Assembly (NCBI GenBank): GCA_011033025.1
Contig: WFMF01000001.1
Span: 549,755 to 613,754, forward strand
Direction: 5' to 3'
From: Beroe forskalii
Lineage: Eukaryota; Ctenophora; Nuda; Beroida; Beroidae
Length of the DNA: 64,000 nucleotides
The notes beneath the pieces were generated by a model, which saw only the letters and a program-made list of their open reading frames with translations, was not told where the DNA came from and ran no database searches. The position numbers were made by a program, and so were the translations under genes. Numbering within the stretch: position 1 is the stretch's first letter; every line of letters begins with the position of its first letter. Positions 1 to 10,962 of this stretch are shown here, piece after piece.

Positions 1-766
1 CTGGAAGAAAGTCCCTCCAACTTTCTCTATAAGTTTAGTTATATCTCAGGAGGAAGTAGAGATGGAGCTTGCTCCAATTTGTATACTCATAGGTCCAAGA
101 ATCTGAAAAACTTTTACTACCTTTGTGCTTAAAAGTGTGGAAATGTACGTTTTAGTAATGAATTTTGATTGAATATTTGTTGTTTATGAATTAATCTATT
201 TTTCATTCATATTTGATTTATATATGATATCATATGGCATCACATTACAGGGAACCTGGCTGTATGATCATCGAATGTAAACACACTAAGTTTCCCTTCC
301 TTTTGGAATAAAATTGTGTCTCACTTTTGGAAAAATGTTGGAATTTGGACTCTTGTCCAACACAAAAATCAGCCTAAAAAGCTAATAATAGGTGTTGGAC
401 TAATGTCCATGTCAGACAGATGCCCTAGAATTGTTTTCTTCATTTTTATAGACTGCTCAGATAACCTACTGGCCATGGGCCATATTTTCTCACCATGATT
501 TTCCAAACTGTATTCATTTTGCAGTTAAATCACAAATGATATTTCCTAGGATATGACAAAGCTGTGAATATTTCTCCCACATGACAGAGTCGGGAGATGA
601 AGGGGAAGTGGTTGTACATGACACTGAGGTGATAAACATTAATTCATTGATTTCTATCATGATTGAACTTGATTTAAAGCTAGATATCATTGCAATGATT
701 TTTGATAGATTGTTTGTGTTTTAGTGCTTTCCATAATTAATCATGGGTGGGATATAATATATGAAT

Positions 767-930
767 TAGGGATCATTCACATATTACGTAATCAATTTTT
801 TGCCAATTTCAACCCCCTCCCCCTTGTAATCAAGTTTACAGTAGTTGTATTTGTTACAATAACATGTAACATAATCATTCAGAAACCCCCTCCCCCCTCT
901 AGGTGATTCGGTAATATGTGAAAGATCCCT
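767..930. mobile_element. Small inverted-repeat DNA element (MITE-like), left-arm copy
   Basis: About 165 bp begin with GGGATCATTCACATATTACG and end with the imperfect reverse complement of that (AATATGTGAAAGATCCC). C-rich and T-rich stretches lie inside. It is flanked by TTA/TA, compatible with a TA or TWA target duplication. The same element is at 4866-5033 in the right arm, so it was there before the inverted duplication. A related copy lies near 25795-25910. It has no coding capacity. Confidence 0.65.
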
Positions 931-932
931 TA

Positions 933-2756
933 CGGGTATATGCCCCACAAAATAACACGCCCCACAAAATACATAATTTTCTTTTTCATCATATAAGTAA
1001 ATAAATATGATCTTTCATACTGTTGAAGTTAATAACACATAAACTAGTATCTTATGTGAAGATTTCCTGATAAAAATCATGGCTTTTAGGTGAATTTTTT
1101 TTCATTCCAATTTTTTCCCTTGAAAGTGAAAATGATGGTGATTAGGAAAATTGATTTGCATATCCTCATTATTTTTGAGAAATTTGTTATAAATCGAGTA
1201 GTTGAATACTTCTCCATTAATTTCAAATTGATATAAGAAATTCCATGATCAAATTTCGAAAAGTATAGGAATTATTCAAAAAATTGACTTAGCCCCACAA
1301 AATAATATGGGAATGCCCCACAAAATAACATAGCTAAATTCAAGGTTTTCATGAACTTCAACAAGTCTACAATGCTTATTTGACTTCATTATATGATGAA
1401 TAGTATTCAAGAAGCATGTAATTCACAATGAGACATAAAGTTTATGAAGAGAGTGTAAAAAGCCAATATTTACCATGCCCCACAAAATAACACTATATTT
1501 CAAATATGCCCCACAAAATATATCTAAGTTCCATACAAAGTTGTGGTGAAAGCAAATACAGTAAAATAAAGATGAATCATGTATGACCACTAATTGAAGG
1601 TAGTTTATATCAAAAAGCAGAAAATTGTTTGCTATGAGCATCAATATTCTTGAATTCTTGCAGATTTATCTACAGGTGACTGATAAATTTCATCAAAATC
1701 AGTGCAGTGTTAAGGTTTGAATTTGAACTTTGAAGATCAAATCAATGTGATTGAATGTGACTCTTTCACTACTACTAAAGTACTAATAAACTTAACAATT
1801 ATTTGATTCTCATGATCATCTGGTTTCATGACCTACTGTACTGTTTTCACATGTAATGATTGCAAATTGCGATAGAGGTTCCTGGCCAAAAATACCACAA
1901 ATGACATAAGCAATAGCAGAATAACCACCCAACCTGGTTTAAAATGTGTATGCAAATAAAACGTCTAATTCATGTCAATTTATAGACTGGACATAATAGC
2001 CTGAACTTTAATCAAAGGACAAAAATGCATCTGAGCAATATCCAATAAGCTAATATACATAGATGCCCCCCAACACATCATCATAATTTTTTCAGTATAA
2101 AACCCTTAAACCCTCGAACAATGATTTTCTATCTTCATAAACTTGTCAGACCAACATCTAAAGTAGTCTTGGGTGTTCGACTATACAAAATTTGAAGCTT
2201 ATAAGCTATTGCCCCACAAAATATATAACCCAAAAATTAATTTTAGGAAAACTCTGAGTTGGCATAGTGCATATGACTTGCAGTTTACGTTATTTGAGCT
2301 AATGAAGGACAAATTTATAAAAGAGAAATTTCATCTAAATCATAACTTCAAAAAATATAACGGTTTTCCTTGATTTGAGTGTCATTTTGTGGGGCTCTTA
2401 CAGCTTTCGTGGATCATGAAATCAACAGTAAAGATGATGGAATCCCAAATTGTTTAGTTTGGAGATTTGAAAAGTATCAAAATAGTATAATCGAACGAAA
2501 TTTTTGTTACGGTTAATGTTTTTGAAACAATTTCATATTTTCATGTTGTATATTTTGTGGGTCATGGCAAAAAATGAAGGGTGTTTTCACAGAAAATTTT
2601 CGTCCACTAAAAGGCTTAATTTTTGTTAAAATCGGCGTGGAAAACTTTTCTAAGCCTTTTGCTACTATAAGGAATCCTTATTAGTCACATCCTACTCAAT
2701 TTCTCTGGACAAGAGGTATTTGAAAAATCGTATATATTTTGTGGGTCAAATACCCG
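933..2756. mobile_element. Non-autonomous DNA transposon with iterated GCCCCACAAAATA motifs
   Basis: The element is 1,824 bp. Its ends are inverted: left CGGGTATATGCCCCACAAAA, and the right end read from the other strand CGGGTATTTGACCCACAAAA. TA is duplicated at 931-932 and 2757-2758. The right arm of the palindrome has the uninterrupted sequence (CCCTTAATTGTG), so the boundaries are set by comparison with an empty site. The motif GCCCCACAAAAT recurs near 942, 959, 1292, 1313, 1475, 1508 and 2211 in forward orientation, and near 2381, 2548 and 2735 in reverse. This subterminal arrangement resembles transposase-binding sites. No transposase ORF is present. The TA duplication fits Tc1/mariner-type or other TA-targeting superfamilies, but the family is not settled. 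Confidence 0.85.
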
Positions 2757-2850
2757 TAATTGTGTCCAAGAATTTTTTTAGTTCCATGGATTGATTGGTT
2801 ATAAAATTCTACAAATGTGTCAAACTAGGTACATATCTAAAGAAACTTAC

Positions 2851-3039
2851 AAAGTTACAATTATTGGCCAAGCAACCCTCCATGAGAGCAGTTTTTGCCA
2901 ATAAGTCGAAAAGCAACTGTATAAGAGCATAAGAACCTTGATCCATATCCATTAATGTGCTGATTGCAGTACTTTTGGCAGGTCTTTCCTCAAATTTGGT
3001 TAACCAAAATCTGAGATATGATAATTTAAGTTTGCTCAT
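2851..3039 (-). CDS. Exon-like segment of unknown gene (left copy)
   Basis: The frame is open on the minus strand from an ATG at 3039 to a GTAAGT donor just below 2851. It contains STLMDMDQGSYALIQLLFD and AKTALMEGCLANNCNF, with a composition typical of coding sequence. I do not recognise the domain. The 5' limit of the exon is uncertain; the ATG is simply the first one in frame. The right-arm copy at 4581-4770 differs by one base near 4645, which changes the frame upstream of STLMDMD, so at least one copy is damaged or joined differently. It is divergent from the neighbouring ankyrin exon, with about 200 bp between them. Confidence 0.45.
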
Positions 3040-3246
3040 ATTCCTCCTTTGGGGCTCTGACTTCCAGGGACTCTGTAGGGTTGTATGCTGGCCAAAAAAT
3101 GTCTCCTTCAATTTTTGGGCTACTTACACCACCATAATCTGATCCTGTATCTGAATGAATATTCTACAATTGAACGCCTCAAGAATTTTGCCATACAGAA
3201 GTACAGAACTGTGCATAAATTTCTTAATCTCCATACTTTGTTTCAG

Positions 3247-3316
3247 GTGTCAATTGATGAAATGCTCTCATTGGCATGTAGACAAGGCAAACAGGACATA
3301 GTAGAGTTGTTTTTGA
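3247..3316 (+). pseudogene. Truncated ankyrin-repeat exon (left copy)
   Basis: After a TTTCAG acceptor the sequence encodes VSIDEMLSLACRQGKQDIVEL and then leaves homology with the right-arm copy at about 3316, where the inverted repeat ends. The stop follows at once. The right-arm copy continues through LLESGASVNHRNSTG to a splice donor. This left copy has therefore lost its 3' half and its donor site at the repeat breakpoint and is probably not a functional exon. Confidence 0.7.
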
Positions 3317-4315
3317 TATAATTGGCAATATATTAGCGGTCCTAATAACTTTGAAGTTGACTTCTTATTAGACTAAATTTTAGACTAAATTAAAGAAGCT
3401 TATGAATATTCATTCATAATCTATTTGAGAATATATCAAAATAGTACAATTGAGTGGTCAACGAAAGAGGACTGAGGAAGTATACACTTAATGTAGTGAT
3501 AATTCTATAGGAAGTTTTTACACTTAAGCTATTCAAGTAATAACCCTCAGTACATCTGTGCATAATTTGATAGAAGAATAACGTGTTATGGTTATATTGA
3601 ATATTGATTTATGTTAAATATAATAAATTTTCATAAAAGAATTGTTCTAGAAAACTGATTTTCATGATGTCAATAAAGCAAAAATGTAAGAAGGGGCTTC
3701 TTGATCAAATAAATCTCATCATTTAACAGTTTTAGTCAAGATTCAATAAGAAATTCACATACAATGAATATTATACATCACCAGTACACTGTATAGTGAC
3801 ATCACCAAGCATGGACCAATTATCAAGATCTTGTATTGTATCAAAATGGCAGTTCGGAGTACAATACATTTTACATTTAACACATTTACGCTGCCTTTGT
3901 TATTGATCTGTTTAAAGCTGAGTAAATTTGAATTTCCTTCGAAGCAAGAGTTAAGAAGCAATTATATCATTATCCAATACTAATTGTGGTTTAGCATATT
4001 GAATCGAGCATATAGCACAATCCATGTTCCAAGATTTTAATCATAATATCGTAATTTTGGATAAATATGTGCTCTCCATTTAGTTTTGAGTATATTCTAC
4101 TCAAGTCTACTTTTAGACATTGCATCATTTGATGCATATGTTTCAGAGAAAATCATAGATATGCTTGAGTTTTTCCCCTCTGAAACAACTGGTTATGCCT
4201 TCAGTTTTCTACACAATAAATAAGTATATCTAATGCTGTGAACTGTGCTGTTGGATGCTGAATATTATAATTAAATTACCTGTACTGTTCCTGTGATTTA
4301 CACTGGCACCACTCT
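3317..4315. other. Single-copy spacer of the inverted repeat
   Basis: About 1 kb of AT-rich sequence lies between the two arms. It has no counterpart elsewhere in the window apart from the tail of the right-copy ankyrin exon at 4280-4315. I see no credible coding exon or RNA gene in 3317-4279. Confidence 0.6.
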
Positions 4316-4385
4316 CCAAAAGCAACTCTACTATGTCCTGTTTGCCTTGTCTACATGCCAATGAGAGCATTTCATCAATTGACAC
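4280..4385 (-). CDS. Ankyrin-repeat exon (right copy)
   Basis: This 106-nt minus-strand exon is bounded by a TTTCAG acceptor and a CAG|GTAATT donor and exits in phase 1. It encodes VSIDEMLSLACRQGKQDIVE followed by LLLESGASVNHRNSTG. That matches one ankyrin repeat: the first helix ends at A-x-x-G, the second is D-I-V-E-L-L-L, and then comes G-A-x-V-N. Ankyrin repeats bind other proteins, so nothing more specific about function can be said. The other exons of the gene are not visible here. The 3' third of the exon lies in the single-copy spacer. Confidence 0.65.
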
Positions 4386-5714
4386 CTGAAACAAAGTATG
4401 AAAATTAAGAAATTTATGCACAGTTCTGTATGGCAAAATTCTTGAGGCGTTCAATTATAAAATATTCATTTAGATACAGGATCAGATTATGGTGTAAGTA
4501 GCCCAAAAATTGAAGGAGACATTTTTGGCCAGCGCACAACCCTATTGAGTCCCTGGAAGTCAGAGCCCCAAAGGAGGAATATGAGCAAACTTAAATTATC
4601 ATATCTCAGCTTTTGGTTTACCAAATTTGAGGAAAGACCATACCAAAAGTACTGCAATCAGCACATTAATGGATATGGATCAAGGTTCTTATGCTCTTAT
4701 ACAATTGCTTTTCGACTTATTAGCAAAAACTGCTCTCATGGAGGGTTGCTTGGCCAATAATTGTAACTTTGTAAGTTTCTTTAGATATGTACCTAGTTTG
4801 ACACATTTGTAGAATTTTATAATCAATCAATCCATGGAAATAAAAAAATTCTTGGACACAATTAAGGGATCTTTCACATATTACGCAATCACCTAGAGGA
4901 GGGGAGGGGGTTTCGGAATGATTACGTTACATGTTATTGTAACAAATACAACTACTGTAAACTTGATTACGAGGGGGAGGGGGGGGGGTTGAAATCGGCC
5001 AAAAATTGATTATGTAATTGTGAACGATCCCTAGTTCATATTTTATATCCCACCCATGATTAATTATGGAAAACACTAAAACACAAACAATCTATCAAAA
5101 ATCATTGCAATGATATCCAGCTTTAAATCAAGTTCAATCATTATAGAAATCAATGAATCAATGTTTTTTCACCTCAGTGTCATGTACAACCACTTCCCCT
5201 TCATCTCCCGACTCTGTCATGTGGGAGAAATATTCACAGCTTTGTCATATCCTAGGAAATATCATTTGTGATTTAACAGCAAAATGAATAGTTTGTTTGG
5301 AAACTCATGGTGAGAAAATATGGCACATGGCAGTAGGTTATCCAAGCAGTCTATAAAAATGAAGAAGAACAATTCTAGGACATTTGTCTGACATGGACAT
5401 TAGTCCAACACCTATTATTAGCTTTTTAGGCTGATTTTTGTGTTGGACAAGAGTCCAAATTCCGACATTTTTCCAAAAGTCAGACACAATTTTATTCCAA
5501 AAGGAAGAGAAACTTAGTGTGTTTACATTTGATGATTATACAGCCAGGTTCCCTGTAATGTGATGCCATGTACGATATCATATATTAATCAAATATGAAT
5601 GAAAAATAGATTAATTCATAAACAACAAATTGGAGCAAGCTTCAATCTCCATCTCTACTTCCTCCTGAGATATAACTAAACTTGTAGAGAAAGTTGGAGG
5701 GACTTTCTTCCAGT
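4316..5714. repeat. Right arm of the large inverted repeat
   Basis: This is the reverse complement of 1-3316 without the 933-2756 insertion. It includes the small element at 4866-5033. The match runs to 5714, which pairs with base 1, so only the window edge ends it. With the left arm it would form a hairpin with stems of about 1.4 kb around a 1 kb loop. Such a structure is either a real inverted duplication or an assembly join of two haplotypes in opposite orientation. Confidence 0.9.
4581..4770 (+). CDS. Exon-like segment of unknown gene (right copy)
   Basis: This is the inverted duplicate of 2851-3039, ending at an AACTTT|GTAAGT donor. The STLMDMDQGSYALIQLLFD stretch is intact. Upstream of it, one extra or missing base near 4645 relative to the left copy changes the frame, so the continuous ATG-to-donor frame seen in the left copy is not present here. 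The function is unknown. Confidence 0.4.
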
Positions 5715-5789
5715 AGACTACATCTGCTCCCTCAACCAGGAGACCTTCATCCTCTGGAAAGTTGACACCTCAGAACAGACCAGAATATC

Positions 5790-6180
5790 CTTCCCTTGGG
5801 AAACTTCCTCCAATGCTGCTGCCATGGTCAGGCAGACCACCTGGAGGAGTACCAGGTCAAGAACTCACATGTCAGAGACAGATTTGCCAAGATAGGAGCC
5901 ATTGCCTTCATTCCTGTGGATGATGTTGCGCCGGGGATTTCTAAAGCCTCTTCTCCCAACAGATATGGCCATCTTCCCTTCCTACTTCGTATCAACCTGG
6001 ATTGGGACCTCCACCACACCTAAATTCAGCCACAACTTGTGGAACCAGCACAACCCTTCCCTGTGTCTCCTTCTAAACTCCTCCAACATTGCAGAAGGCT
6101 TGCATCACCACTTCCACTCCATGCTGTCATGCTCCAACCCCACTCTCTGGATGTTCCATCAGTCAAAAATTTCCCATTTG
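5790..6180 (+). pseudogene. MULE-type transposase fragment (C-terminal part)
   Basis: Two overlapping frames together carry the usual order of a Mutator-like (MULE) transposase C-terminal region. The first frame has VRDRFAKIGAIAFIPVDDV. A second frame follows with FPSYFVSTWIG, then LWNQHNPS, NSSNIAEGLHHHFHSM and SNPTLWMFHQS. These match the family pattern of AFVP-x-DV, YF-x-x-TWIG, WN-x-x-x, N-x-EG-x-H and HP-x-(I/L)W. The change of frame near 5930 means it is not an intact gene, and the N-terminal catalytic part is absent. It begins about 75 bp outside the right arm of the large inverted repeat. The family call rests on motif memory, not a search. Confidence 0.6.
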
Positions 6181-6750
6181 TCTCCGTTCCAACACACTTT
6201 TAGAATCCCATTTTATCTGTTTTATTTGTCCTATTTGTCCCACTTTTAGAATCCCATTTCATTTGTCCCAGTCCACATCCACTTATATGACTCCCATTAT
6301 TCTGTCCCATTTAATTCAATTATCCCATTTGTCCCTGTACCCATTCACTTTTTCTAGAGTTTAGGACAATTGGGACAGTGACACCCCCTCTACCCTCCTT
6401 GCCAACAAAGTTTCTCCCCAGATTTTCGTAGCCAAAAAAACTTGACCCATGGCCAGTCAGTTAGATAAGATAAAACAAAATATTTTGCCATATTAGCAAC
6501 AAAATTAGATGAGAGCAGTAATCAGCACATTTAATCATTCAATTATCTATCTATCTAAGACACTCAGATTTTCCATGATTTACAATATAATTAAGGAGCA
6601 ATCACAAACGGAGACAGAGGTTTACGATTATAAGCTAAATAACAAATTTAGTAATACAGATACCTAAGAATAATACAGATACCTAAGAAGTCCATTTCAA
6701 AAAAGAATTGCCCCCAGGTCCCAGAAAAGCATACTGGTTAACAATTGGAA
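6180..6750. other. No gene seen; short TCCCATTTGTCCC repeats
   Basis: Between 6170 and 6340 the motif TCCCATTTGTCCC and variants recur several times in a pyrimidine-rich strand. The remaining sequence to 6750 is AT-rich and without recognisable coding or RNA features. Confidence 0.5.
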
Positions 6751-6756
6751 GAAAAA

Positions 6757-7198
6757 ATGTCTAGAACTCTTCAATCTAGAAAACTCTTGGACACTTCAAT
6801 AAGTATTGGAAGAATACCATTAATCAATCAAGCAGAGTAACATTTTACAAAATACTCAAGGATGGTATCAGATGAGAGTCCTATTTTGGGGACTTGAGGA
6901 TATTTTAAAATGTTCTCGAGAATTTGCAGCAGTGTAAAAAGCTGCATATTGATCTGATACATCTAATGAATTAGCAAGTAGCCAAAAGTCTAGAATTCTT
7001 CAATCCAGGATACTCTAGTACACTTAAATAAGTATTGGGAAAATACCATTAACCACTCAAGCAGACTAACAAAAATACTCAAGGATGAGAGTCCCATATT
7101 GACGACTCATTTGCCAGGCGTTGCCTGGCCCCCTCGCGCGCAAAAAAGCTGCATATTGATTTGCTAGATCCAATGAAATAGCAGGTAGCAATGAGATT
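6757..7198. repeat. Direct tandem duplication of about 215 bp
   Basis: 6757-6972 and 6988-7198 share the order GTCTAGAA..CTTCAATC, AAGTATTGG, AATACCATTAA, CTCAAGCAGA, ATACTCAAGGATG, GAGAGTCC and AAAGCTGCATATTGAT. In the second copy the middle has been replaced or invaded by a GC-rich piece (GCCAGGCGTTGCCTGGCCCC) related to the GC-rich mosaic that follows. No coding capacity was found. Confidence 0.75.
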
Positions 7199-7199
7199 A

Positions 7200-8900
7200 T
7201 TTTGATGATTCAAGATTCAAGAATAGTAAATCAATATATTGTATTGGTTTTTAAATTCGTGGTTGCCCTAACCAGCGCCCTTGATGGATTTCTCCCATCC
7301 CTGCGCGCAACACTCGGAGGTTTGGAGGGTCGTGTTGCATACGCGGAAAATCTTGTGTGCGCGGCGGAGGGTAGGGCAACATCCTACAACCAGCGCCCTG
7401 GTTTCGCGCACGGAGTGCGCGGCGCGACGCCCCTGGTTAGGGGAATTCGTGCCAACACATTGCTAAACTGTAAACACGTAAATCCCTGTTTGCGTTGCGG
7501 GTTGCCCTAACCAGGGCCCTGGTTACGCGCACGGAGTTGTCAGGCGTTGCCTGACCCCTTCGCGCGCGCGAAGCGCGCGCGCCACGACTCGCAGAGTCAT
7601 TATTTAAACTTTTAAATAATTGGTCTGACGACGTCAGACAAGCACGGAGTGCGCGTACCGTATCGACACCCCTGGTTAGGGGAACGTTGCGGGCTAGGGC
7701 TTAGGAAACCTTAACCAACGCATTGTCATTCAAGATTGCATCAGCAGTTGCTTAACACCTGTTACACTTACCAGAGCCCTCTTTTGTGCGCGGCGCGCGC
7801 CGTCGATCGGCGTCAGTATGTAGTACCTGGTTAGGTAAATATATCCCTGTTTGCGTTGCGCGGCGCGCGTACACACATCTATTTGGGCTTAGGAATCATG
7901 TTTCGGTATTATTGGGTCCCGATCCCATATATAACTTCGCCTTGTCTGACGTCGTCAGACCCATTATTTAATTTAAAATTTAAAATTTAAAATTTTATTT
8001 AAAATAAGGGGACTCTTCGATGTTCGAGTCGTGGCGCGCGCGAGAGGGTCAGGCAACGCTTGACAAACTTCGGTAGGTCTAGATCTCCCATATAAACGGG
8101 AGCCTTGGCCTTCATTATCTATGACATAATGACGTCACTCAGAAAAATATGATTAAGCGCACCTAGCGCTTTAAGGACTAGGGTTAGGGTCAAGATTAGA
8201 TTCAAGATTTGTTAGGGTTAGGATTAAGGTTAGGGTTTTGGTTAGGGTTATGGGTCAGTCTCCCATATAAACGGGAGCCTTCATTATCTATGACAATGAC
8301 GTCACTCAGAAAAATATAATTAAGCGCATCTAGCGCTTTAAGCAGTAAGGTTAGGATTCTGGCAAGGGTCAGGATTTGTTAGGTTTAGGGTTAGGATTAA
8401 GGTTAGGGTTTTAGTTAGGGCAATGGTTAGGTTTAGGATACAGAAAAATTGACGTTTAGATCTGTGACGTCACTCAGAGCCGTTTATATGGGAGACATAC
8501 CGGGTTATGGTTAGGTTTAAGATACAGAAAAATTGACGTTTAGATCTGTGACGTCACTCAGAGCCGTTTATATGGGAGAGATACCCAAACTTCGCCGCGC
8601 CGCGTTCCCCAAAGCTGAGCGCCGCGCGCGTAGAACTAGGGATTTCGTTAGACTAACTTAGAGCAAGGCAAGGCACCGCACTGGTTAAGGGGGTTTGAAA
8701 AGCGCTGGTTAGGGGCCGGGGGTCTCGTTTGAAAAGCTCAAGCTTGCTCTAACCACTAACCAGATCCCGAGTTTTACGCGCGCCGCCTTGCTCCAAACCA
8801 GGAGCAACCGAGCAAAGCGCCAAAGCGCCCTTGTTTCGTGACAACGCGACGCCCCCTGGCTAGGGGAAGCTCAATCATTACTGTAACCCGAGCCCTCTTT
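7200..8900. repeat. GC-rich mosaic of short direct and inverted repeats
   Basis: This region is visibly richer in G, C and CpG than its surroundings. It is built from recurring phrases such as CCCTGGTTAGGG, GTTTGCGTTGCG, GCGCACGGAGT and CGGCGCGCG. 7536-7650 is an imperfect reverse complement of 7938-8070, with shared GTCAGGCGTTGCCTGACCC, CGCGCGCGCCACGACTC and GTCTGACGACGTCAGAC. GTCTCCCATATAAACGGGAG occurs near 8082 and 8258, and its inverted form GCCGTTTATATGGGAGA near 8483 and 8562. Short open frames here are by-products of composition. Confidence 0.75.
8165..8450 (+). repeat. Degenerate TTAGGG telomere-like tracts
   Basis: Irregular runs of TTAGGG, TTAGGA and TTAAGG variants occur around 8176-8254 and 8346-8445, for example GTTAGGGTTAGGATTAAGG. 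TTAGGG is the standard animal telomere repeat. The tracts are short and degenerate, and both sides continue into ordinary sequence, so they are interstitial and not a chromosome end. Confidence 0.7.
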
Positions 8901-9012
8901 TGCGCGCGCCGTCGTTTCACTCCTCAAAAGAGAACAGGCGTTAGCACCTGGTTAGATGAAGCTCTAGCAAGCATTCATCACAAGCATGCGCAGGCAGCAC
9001 GCATGCTAATCA

Positions 9013-9785
9013 GAGAAGTGCAAATTCTATCAGAGAATGCGCAGCATATCTAACGTGTGCAGCACGCATCTTGTCAGAAACGTGCCCAGCACGCATCTAG
9101 TCAGAAAAGTGCGCCGCACGCATCTAGCCAGGAACGTGCGCAGGATGCATCTAGCCAGAAACGTGCGCAGCACGCATCCAACCAGAAACGTGCCCAGCAC
9201 GCATCTAGCCAGAAACGTGCCCAGCACGCATCTAGCCAGAAACGTGGCCAGCACGCATCTAGCCAGAAACGTGCTTAGCACGCATCTAGCCAGAGCGTGC
9301 CCAGCACGCATCTAGCCAGAAACGTGCCAGCACGCATCAAGCCAGAAACGTGCCCAGCACGCATCAAGCCAGAAACGTGCCCAGCACGCATCAAGCCAGA
9401 AACGTGCGCAGCACGCATCAAGCCAGAAACGTGCGCAGCACGCATCTAGCCAGAAACGTGCGCAGCACGCATCTAGCCAGAAACGTGCCCAGCACGCATC
9501 TAGCCAGAAACGTGGCCAGCACGCATCTAGCCAGAAACGTGCGCAGCACGCTTGTCAGCACTTCTTGTAAGAGAAGTACAAATACTATCAGAGAATGCGC
9601 AGCATATCTACTTCTAGTCAGAAACATGCGCAGCACGCATCTAGTTAGAAACGTGCGTAGCACGCATCTAGCCAGAAACGTGCGCAGCACGCATCTAGTC
9701 AGAAACGTGCCCAGCACGCATCTTGCTAGAAACGTGCCCAGCACGCATCTGGCAAGAAACGTGCGCAGCCCGCATCTAAGAGACG
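9013..9785. repeat. 27-bp minisatellite in two blocks
   Basis: The unit is close to GCAGCACGCATCTAGCCAGAAACGTGC without indels. Roughly 18 copies lie at about 9053-9557 and 6 at about 9617-9780. Each block is preceded by the same roughly 40-bp leader (ending GAGAATGCGCAGCATATCTA) at 9013-9052 and 9570-9611, so leader plus array was duplicated as a higher-order unit. Because 27 is divisible by three, long repetitive frames stay open on both strands. I treat them as artefacts. Confidence 0.92.
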
Positions 9786-10960
9786 CGTGTGCCGTGTAGC
9801 CTATCAGTATCATTGCTTCTTTAAGTTTGATAGACGAGAAAAGACAATAGAATAGTCTTGAAATTATTTGACAGTTGAAAAATTACAATTCAAACGTTCA
9901 ATTTCAAATTCAACTTCAAAACATCAAAACAACGTCGACAAGTTGTGTAGAGTTATACGTAGGTGAATGTCATTACATCGATACATATCAAATATGCGTA
10001 TGAATTAAATGTAAAACGAAAAGAAGTTAAGAATGTAAAATTCAAGGCAGATTTAAGAAACATAACAGCCACTCTCCATTCCATTTAAAGTGATGGTCAT
10101 TTAAATGCAATACTGAAGCGCTATATACCCCTAAAAGGCTTAATGTAATTTAAATCAGTTCCTGTTAAACTGAATTTGTTTGTGGCACTATTGCTGATTG
10201 CGTGCGACCGGGTTTCGAAGGTGTAATTTTCTGGGAAAATATTTGACTTCAGAGCGTTTTTCTGCCATAAATTTAAAATCACGATATTCATTGTTCGATT
10301 TTATAAAGAAGAGAGTAAAATTCATATGCTTTTAAAGCAACTAAGTGAGGGTGATGCTGGTTTTACGACTCCTACAAGTATAAGTGAGTGCCTTAAGTAT
10401 TAGCAATTAACATCAACGCAAATCATCATCAATCTGTACTTAAAAGGATAAATACAGAAGGTATTGAGTCTTCAGAGAGTCTTAACGGTGTACAAAAATA
10501 AATGCTTCTAACCGAAAATAGGCAGTTCAACGTCACCAACTCAACGAAATGTAGATAATGATAGAGGTTCCAGCCGCCGCCTATGCTATCGAACAACCTT
10601 ACCGCTGACTGCTGACCATTATATATTTAAAAGGATTGATTGAGCGGTGTGAGCTTGGGATTCAGCGTTCGGAACTATAGTTTGTTTGATGGTGTTCTAT
10701 ACCTTCGACTCTTCGGTTGAATAGATTCATCATTGCCACACCGTGCTCCTCAATTGTTACAATGGGGATATTTTCAAACACAAGTAAATATGTTTTAGAT
10801 TATGATAAGAAGCCAAAACTGGCTCTACCATTCGATTTTTTTTCATGCGTTGTTCCACTGCACCATGATAAATTATTATGAACTACAGTGCGTAATTTGT
10901 TAATTTCGTCTGGCAGTTATTAACAGAAATTTGCAGAAATTTGTCAATTATAGTTTGTTT
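9786..10960. other. No gene seen
   Basis: This is moderately AT-rich sequence without a convincing exon, RNA gene or transposon. No open frame longer than 60 codons stands out. Confidence 0.5.
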
Positions 10961-10962
10961 AA

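Larger units (their letters stand above)
1..3316. repeat. Left arm of a large inverted repeat
   Basis: Base 1 onward reads as the reverse complement of the sequence ending at 5714, and the match continues to about 3316 (paired with about 4316) once a later insertion at 933-2756 is set aside. Without the insertion the arm is about 1.49 kb. Divergence is a few percent, with small indels. One indel of about 95 bp near 80-175 is present here and missing in the right arm. The arm carries a segment near 590-635 that could encode an acidic exon, an exon-like segment at 2851-3039 (minus) and the start of an ankyrin exon at 3247 (plus). The palindrome may extend to the left of the window, so its true end is not visible. 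Confidence 0.9.

Noticed and set aside
8165-8450. Chromosome end
   Set aside because: The TTAGGG-like tracts are short and irregular and are flanked on both sides by ordinary sequence.
9030-9813. Long open frames of 90-149 codons on both strands
   Set aside because: They are translations of a 27-bp minisatellite, whose unit is divisible by three and lacks stops in several frames.
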